Source of the DNA: Bryobacterales bacterium
GTDB lineage: Bacteria; Acidobacteriota; Terriglobia; Bryobacterales; Bryobacteraceae
NCBI GenBank assembly: GCA_009697505.1
Contig: SHUD01000027.1
Location: forward strand, 1-32,125
Length of the DNA stretch: 32,125 bases
Direction: 5' to 3'
Both the position numbers and the translations under genes were made by a program. This document shows positions 27,859 to 32,125 of the stretch, piece by piece; the stretch's first letter is position 1; every line of letters starts with the position of its first letter. Below the pieces are notes generated by a model. That model saw only the letters and a list, made by a program, of their open reading frames with translations. It had not been told where the DNA came from and made no database searches.

Positions 27859-30807
27859 ATGAGTAAAATTCGGATCAACGAGCTTGCTCGAGAACTCGAA
27901 GTCAAACCCAACGTCCTTCTGGACCTGTTGCTGGAACTGGGGGTTGCTAACAAAAAGACGCACTCCAGTTCGCTCGATGACGACGTCGCGCTGAAGCTCC
28001 GCCAACGTATCGCCGCTGGGGAGGAAGGCGAACCTGCCGCTCCGCGAATAGACCGGCCCCCGGCTGACCCCAGTGTAATATCACCGGCGGCCCCGGTGAC
28101 TGCGGCGGAACCCGCTATCCCGCAAAAAAGCGGCGCCGCGCCCGTGGCTGACACCGTGGCCAAGCAGCCGGCGCCCGCCGAACCCCCCGCGGCGCCGATA
28201 CGTCCAACGTTCCCTCTGCGGCCACCCCTGGCGACCGGGCAGCCGCTTACGCCGCCTTTAGAGCACGCGACAGCACACACAGGGCCGGTCCCGCCGCCAG
28301 CGGCGCTGCCGTCGCTCCCGAGTATTCCGGTGAGTCGCGGGCCCATGATCCAGACGCGGACAGCGCCTCCGGCGCCCAAGCCGGGGCAGATTTTGTCCGG
28401 CCCCAGGCAGCCGCTGCCGCCGGAGGTGGTGGAGGCACTGAAGCCCGCGCCCGCGGCGAGCGTTTCCCCTTTCGTTGCGGCGCCAACGCTAGTTCCTGGC
28501 GTGCCGCGTCCGGGTGCCGTACCGGCCATGCCGGCGCCTCCGCGTCCGGCGCTGCGTCCCGGTCCCGCGGCCCCTGCGCAGGCTGGAGCGCCAGTTGGCG
28601 GTGGCAATCCGCTGCGTCCTCCGGCAAGGCCGAATCTAGCCGGACAGCCCGTGGCGCGCCCGGTAGTCCCTCCGCGCGCGGATATGGTTGCGCGGTTGGC
28701 GGCCAAGCCTCCGGCCATGCCAGGCGCTCCGGCGCCGGGTGCGCCTCGTCCGGGCGTGCCTACGGCTCGCCCGGGTAGTCCGGTTCCGGGACGCCCAATT
28801 TACACCGGCCCGGTCCGTCCGGGTCAGCCTTTGATGCGCAGACCGGGAGGTCCTGGTGGTCCGCTGCGCGGACGCCCCATGCATCCGACGTCGCCCTTGC
28901 GCGCGGAACCGGCCACCTTGCCGGCAGATCCAGGGCGCCGTCATGCGACCAAACCTGGCGCGCGCGGAGCCGGCCGCCGCCGCGAGGATGAAGAGGGTCG
29001 TATACGGCCCGTGGCCAGGCGCCAGGAAGCGTTCCAGCCGCCGCCGATCGATCGCGAGATCACGATTGCCGAAGGCATCACGGTCAAGGAACTTTCCGAA
29101 AAACTTGGCATCAAGGGCAACCTGCTGGTTAAGCGTTTGGTGGAAAAGAAAATTTTCGCCACCATCAATCAAACCCTGGACGTCAAGTTGGCCGAAGAAC
29201 TGGCGCGTGATTTTGGCGCGTCGACCAACAAGCTGAGCTACGAAGAAGAATCGACGCACGACATTCAGCAGACCGAAGTCGATGAGGATCGCGAAAAGCG
29301 CCCGCCGGTGGTTACCATCATGGGTCACGTCGATCACGGCAAGACTTCCCTGCTTGACGCCATCCGTGTCACCAACGTGGCGGGCGGGGAAGCCGGCGGC
29401 ATCACGCAGCACATTGGCGCCTACCATGTCGAGAAGAATGGCAAGAACATCGTCTTCATCGATACCCCCGGTCACGAAGCGTTCACACGCATGCGCGCCC
29501 GCGGCGCCAAAGTTACCGATATCGTGGTGCTGGTAGTCGCCGCCGACGACGGCGTCATGCCGCAGACGCTGGAAGCCATCGATCACGCCAAGGCCGCCGG
29601 CGTACCCATCCTTGTCGCAATCAACAAGATCGACAAGCAGGACGCCCAGCCCGAACGCATTAAGCAGCAATTGGCGGATCGCGGATTGCTGGCCGAAGAC
29701 TGGGGCGGCGACACGGTCATGGTTCCAGTGTCGGCCAAGGCCAAGCAGAATCTGGACCTGTTATTGGAAATGATTCTGTTGGTGGCGGAGATGCAAACCC
29801 TGAAGGCCAACCGCGCGCGTCCCGCCATGGGTACTGTGCTCGAGGCCAAACTGGACCGCGGCCGCGGCCCGGTGGCTACCGTGCTGGTGCGCAACGGAAC
29901 TTTGAAGGTGGGGGATTATTTTATTGTCGGATCGGTGTTCGGCAAGGTCCGCGCCATGTTTGACGATAACGGCGCCCCGACGCGCGAAGTTGGTCCTTCA
30001 ATGCCCGCTGAGGTGCTCGGCCTGGAATCGCTGCCCGAAGTGGGCGATACGTTGCAGGTGGTCACCGACACGGCCAAGGCCAAGCAGATCGTGATTTACC
30101 GCGAGGCCAAGGCTCGTGAAGCGGCGATGTCGAAGACCAATCGCATCACGCTCGATCAGCTCCATGATCAGTTGAAGGAAGGCGAAACCAAGGAGCTGAA
30201 CATCATCCTCAAGACCGACGTAGGCGGAACCGCCGAGGTCCTGACCGATACCCTGCAGAAGCTTTCCAACGACCGGGTGAAGATTCGTGTACTGCACTCC
30301 GGTGTCGGCGCGATTACCGAAACGGACGTGCTGCTGGCGTCTGCCTCCAACGCCATCATCGTCGGCTTTAACGTCCGGCCGGAGCGCACCGCGCAAGCGG
30401 TCGCCGACCAGGAAAAAGTGGACATCCGCCTGCACTCGATCATTTACGAGCTGTCGGATCAGATCAAGAAGGCCATGACCGGAATGCTGGAGCCGGTCTT
30501 CAAGGAAGTCTATAAAGGCCGGGCTATCGTCCGCGAAGTGTTCCGCATCTCCAAGGTGGGTTCCGTTGCCGGTTGCCAGGTGGACGATGGCACCATCGTA
30601 CGCAATGCCGAGGTGCGCCTGGTGCGCGACAACGTGGTGATTTTCACCGGCAAGATTGATGCGCTGAAGCGCTTCAAAAACGATGCCAGTGAAGTGAAGC
30701 AGGGCTTCGAGTGCGGTATCTCCCTGCAGAACTTCAACGACCTAAAGCCCGGCGACGTGATCGAATGCTTCGCTTCCGAACGGGTGGCGACCGAAGCCTT
30801 CGTGTAA
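27859..30807 (+). CDS. infB: Translation initiation factor IF-2
   Basis: A 982-residue IF-2. A first IF2_N module ([26 protein letters not shown] in outline, residues 1-50) is followed by a long linker rich in Pro, Ala, Gly and Arg (about residues 55-370), then a second IF2_N module ([25 protein letters not shown]). The G domain begins with GHVDHGKT at 489-496, then [15 protein letters not shown] and NKID; domains II-IV follow. It positions fMet-tRNA on the 30S subunit in a GTP-dependent way. ATG 27859 is chosen because the first module starts there; a GGGG lies 8 bases upstream. An overlapping ATG at 27855 opens a three-codon frame that stops at 27864-27866. ylxP follows after 9 bases. Confidence 0.97.
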   Translation: MSKIRINELARELEVKPNVLLDLLLELGVANKKTHSSSLDDDVALKLRQRIAAGEEGEPAAPRIDRPPADPSVISPAAPVTAAEPAIPQKSGAAPVADTVAKQPAPAEPPAAPIRPTFPLRPPLATGQPLTPPLEHATAHTGPVPPPAALPSLPSIPVSRGPMIQTRTAPPAPKPGQILSGPRQPLPPEVVEALKPAPAASVSPFVAAPTLVPGVPRPGAVPAMPAPPRPALRPGPAAPAQAGAPVGGGNPLRPPARPNLAGQPVARPVVPPRADMVARLAAKPPAMPGAPAPGAPRPGVPTARPGSPVPGRPIYTGPVRPGQPLMRRPGGPGGPLRGRPMHPTSPLRAEPATLPADPGRRHATKPGARGAGRRREDEEGRIRPVARRQEAFQPPPIDREITIAEGITVKELSEKLGIKGNLLVKRLVEKKIFATINQTLDVKLAEELARDFGASTNKLSYEEESTHDIQQTEVDEDREKRPPVVTIMGHVDHGKTSLLDAIRVTNVAGGEAGGITQHIGAYHVEKNGKNIVFIDTPGHEAFTRMRARGAKVTDIVVLVVAADDGVMPQTLEAIDHAKAAGVPILVAINKIDKQDAQPERIKQQLADRGLLAEDWGGDTVMVPVSAKAKQNLDLLLEMILLVAEMQTLKANRARPAMGTVLEAKLDRGRGPVATVLVRNGTLKVGDYFIVGSVFGKVRAMFDDNGAPTREVGPSMPAEVLGLESLPEVGDTLQVVTDTAKAKQIVIYREAKAREAAMSKTNRITLDQLHDQLKEGETKELNIILKTDVGGTAEVLTDTLQKLSNDRVKIRVLHSGVGAITETDVLLASASNAIIVGFNVRPERTAQAVADQEKVDIRLHSIIYELSDQIKKAMTGMLEPVFKEVYKGRAIVREVFRISKVGSVAGCQVDDGTIVRNAEVRLVRDNVVIFTGKIDALKRFKNDASEVKQGFECGISLQNFNDLKPGDVIECFASERVATEAFV

Positions 30808-30816
30808 GCTACTTCC

Positions 30817-31104
30817 GTGCCGTGTGTAGGCGTCATTACGTTGGAGCTGAGTATCGGCGACGCGCAATCCCTCAAAGACAAGCGGCACTACGTCCAGGGA
30901 CTGAAAGACCGGCTACGCGCCAAGTTTAACGTCGCCGTGGCCGAAATCGATCATCAGGATTCCTGGCAGCGCGGCGTGGTCGCGGCCGTGACCGTTTCCG
31001 GCGACCGGGCTTTCGCCGAAAAAGTCCTGCAGAGCGTGGAAAACGAGGCCGCGCACTTCCTGGGCGGAGTCCTGGTGGGCAGCGCGGTGGAGTGGCTGGA
31101 GTAG
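30817..31104 (+). CDS. ylxP: YlxP-like DUF503 protein
   Basis: A 95-residue alpha/beta protein of the DUF503/YlxP family, usually found between infB and rbfA. The start VGVITLELSIGDAQSLKDKRHYV (outline) and the FNVAVAEIDHQDSWQRGVVAAVTVSGD segment are typical. Its function is not established; the neighbourhood suggests ribosome assembly or translation. GTG 30817 is the start. In this window it is followed by hicB, not rbfA, and a second, divergent copy of its last 26 codons plus stop is found at 31619-31699 beyond hicBA, so its 3' end may have been exchanged. Confidence 0.9.
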   Translation: MPCVGVITLELSIGDAQSLKDKRHYVQGLKDRLRAKFNVAVAEIDHQDSWQRGVVAAVTVSGDRAFAEKVLQSVENEAAHFLGGVLVGSAVEWLE

Positions 31105-31115
31105 AATGAAGCAGT

Positions 31116-31376
31116 ATGGCAAGAGCAAAGAGGCAATCCTCCTACCAAATTGACCTGGTACCCGCTATGGAGGGCGGCTACACCGTGATTGTGCCCGCGC
31201 TTCCCGGTTGCATCAGTTACGGGGAGACGGTCCAGGAGGCCACCCGCAACGCGCGTGAGGCGATCGAGCTTCATTTGGAAAACCTGGCTGCCCACCGGGA
31301 GCCGATACCGAAGGGCCATGGCGTCGCACCCGTCCTGAGCACTCTCGTTCAGGTGGGCGTGGGGGATGGCCGGTAG
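31116..31376 (+). CDS. hicB: HicB-family antitoxin
   Basis: An 86-residue HicB with the partial RNase H-like fold: YQIDLVPAMEGGYTVIVPALPGC, then ISYGETVQEATRNAREAIELHLENL (in outline). This is the pattern that binds and blocks HicA. There is no clear C-terminal DNA-binding domain, only a short Val/Gly tail. It begins 11 bases after ylxP, so it may ride on the infB operon's transcription. Its stop overlaps the hicA start by 11 bases. hicA is interrupted, so HicB may persist as an orphan. Confidence 0.9.
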   Translation: MARAKRQSSYQIDLVPAMEGGYTVIVPALPGCISYGETVQEATRNAREAIELHLENLAAHREPIPKGHGVAPVLSTLVQVGVGDGR

Positions 31377-31605
31377 CAAACTACCCACACTCCGTTAGAA
31401 AGAAGTCGTCCGAGCCCTGGAACATGCCGGATTCCAAACGTGGCGTCAGAAGGGGAGTCACCTAACGATGTTTCGCCGTATAGACCGGCGGGCGTTGACA
31501 ATTCCCATTCATTTTGCCAAAGACGTGCCGAAGGGGACGCTGCGGACGATCATTCGTGACGCGGGCCTGACAGTTGAGGACTGTGTCAACCTTCTGCGGC
31601 GTTGA
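31366..31605 (+). pseudogene. hicA: HicA-family mRNA interferase toxin interrupted by an in-frame TAG
   Basis: From ATG 31366 the frame reads MAGSKLPTLR, TAG (31396-31398), KEVVRALEHAGFQTWRQKGS, then HLTMFRRIDRRALTIPIHFAKDVPKGTLRTII and a typical end (LTVEDCVNLLRR) to the stop at 31605. Ignoring the TAG, it is a complete 79-codon HicA: the catalytic His is in GSHLTMF (position 32) in the double-stranded RNA-binding-like fold. HicA cleaves mRNA independently of ribosomes. TAG replaces a codon that could be CAG by one C-to-T change. There is no good start codon between the TAG and the catalytic region, so toxin production is probably abolished. Overlap with hicB is 11 bases. Confidence 0.85.
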
Positions 31606-31618
31606 GGTCTGCTTACAC

Positions 31619-31699
31619 GTTTTACAGACCGTGGCGCGCGAGGCGGGGGTGCTGCTAGGCCCACTGCTGATGGGCGTGACGACCGAGTGGCTGGCGTGA
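31619..31699 (+). pseudogene. Displaced 3' end of a second ylxP (DUF503) gene
   Basis: These 27 codons (VLQTVAREAGVLLGPLLMGV and TTEWLA then TGA) align without gaps to the last 26 codons plus stop of ylxP at 31024-31104, with 13 of 26 residues identical (VLQ, V, EA, LG, L, G, EWL), and both end at the same position relative to EWL. The nucleotides agree at about 50 of 81 positions by hand count, so it is a diverged relative, not a recent duplicate. There is no ribosome-binding site or start before it. It begins 13 bases after the hicA stop. Confidence 0.6.
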
Positions 31700-31758
31700 C
31701 ACATTGTGGCCATCGACCGCCACGGATTACTTCAGGAAAGGGTAGTTCGCGTTTCCCG

Positions 31759-32125
31759 CTAACGCGTACCGATGAAACCGTGGCCGCCTGAAGACCCTGC
31801 CACCGCACCCGAGTTGTTGATACACCATACGAAGGTGTTCGCAAGGCTCGGAGCGTCAAACGTGGCTATGCTGCCATCCTTAGTCCGCAGAAAGCCGTGC
31901 CCGACGCTGGATACGTCAATATACGACCCAGCGATGTCACCCCTGTTGTTAATGCCGAATGCGGTGGGGATATCAAACCACTGCTGTCCGGCTATCGCAT
32001 TTTGACCCTTGGGTAAGTCGTGTTTGCTCAGTGGGATGAATGGTATTTTGACTTTTTTCGATTTCAACTTCCGCTGACGGTTTTGGGGCGTTTTCGCCGG
32101 TGGAGGGACGATGCTGGAGCATGCG
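31759..32125 (-). CDS. HAF-repeat protein (partial)
   Basis: The frame is open to the right edge and ends at 31759. Visible segments follow the HAF-repeat pattern: FDIPTAFGINNRGDIAGSYID, then GHGFLRTKDGSIATFDAPS and CINNSGAVAGSSGGHGF (outlines), in which each unit reads G-F-x-x-x-x-G-x-x-x-x-F-D-A-P and I-N-x-x-G-x-x-x-G-x-S. Such proteins are usually secreted and of unknown function. Only about one and a half repeats are visible and the protein ends soon after GGHGFIGTR, so it is either the natural C-terminus or truncated. A start at TTG 32067 is possible, but the frame continues to 32125 without a stop, so I treat it as entering from the right. The 59 bases between the ylxP fragment and this gene hold nothing I recognise. 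Confidence 0.6.
   Translation of the reverse strand, partial: ACSSIVPPPAKTPQNRQRKLKSKKVKIPFIPLSKHDLPKGQNAIAGQQWFDIPTAFGINNRGDIAGSYIDVSSVGHGFLRTKDGSIATFDAPSLANTFVWCINNSGAVAGSSGGHGFIGTR

Noticed and set aside
27783-28718. 311-codon Gly-rich minus-strand frame opposite infB
   Set aside because: It mirrors the Pro/Ala-rich linker of IF-2; composition explains it.

Overview
The window is a GC-rich bacterial chromosome segment, dense in genes and with short intergenic gaps. The gene content suggests an acidobacterium of the Solibacter/Bryobacter type: a bacillithiol-reductase-like flavoprotein behind alaS, a Tat-exported amidase, a PQQ beta-propeller dehydrogenase, HAF- and Ig-repeat surface proteins, and many VapBC/HicBA modules. 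This is inference from content and style; no rRNA or other taxonomic marker RNA is present. I found no tRNA, rRNA, CRISPR array or insertion sequence.

Layout. 1-941: the 3' end of lon (ATP-dependent protease) followed by a decayed vapBC pair. 971-4409: a divergent pair of exported hydrolases, an amidase-signature enzyme (-) and an ACE-like M2 dipeptidyl carboxypeptidase lipoprotein (+). 4419-5085: an intact vapBC module with a perfect 16-bp operator-like palindrome. 5113-8667: alaS and, with no gap, a YpdA-like FAD/NAD(P) oxidoreductase. 8680-10503 (-): a TlpA/Sco-like thioredoxin-fold protein and an unassigned HExxH metalloprotein. 10589-10855: rpsT. 11921 back from 14944 (-): an envelope cluster psd, pssA, a Usg-like ASADH pseudoenzyme, lptE and holA, with 4-base or longer overlaps between its first four genes and 6 bases before holA. 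15000-18197 (+): a PQQ dehydrogenase and a DctA-type dicarboxylate symporter. 18285-20501 (+): an Ig-domain exported protein broken by an amber codon, and a lipoprotein. 20522-24078 (-): dnaK, dnaJ, hspR, without grpE. 24230-25561 (-): malonyl-CoA decarboxylase. 25738-31104 (+): the translation/transcription operon rimP, nusA, infB, ylxP with a leader attenuator. 31116-32125: hicB, an amber-interrupted hicA, a second stranded ylxP 3' end, and part of a HAF-repeat protein on the opposite strand, where rbfA would usually be expected.

How the genes work together. The psd/pssA/lptE group links phosphatidylethanolamine synthesis with LPS export. dnaK/dnaJ/hspR is a self-regulated heat-shock unit. 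rimP/nusA/infB couples ribosome maturation, transcription elongation and initiation.

The main surprises are in the accessory genes. Four of them carry point lesions (probable frameshifts in the lon-linked vapB and vapC, in-frame TAG codons in the Ig-protein gene and in hicA), while all core genes are intact. At the right end the downstream side of ylxP appears to have been remodelled together with hicBA, leaving a displaced second ylxP 3' end. I see no convincing wholly new multigene system.
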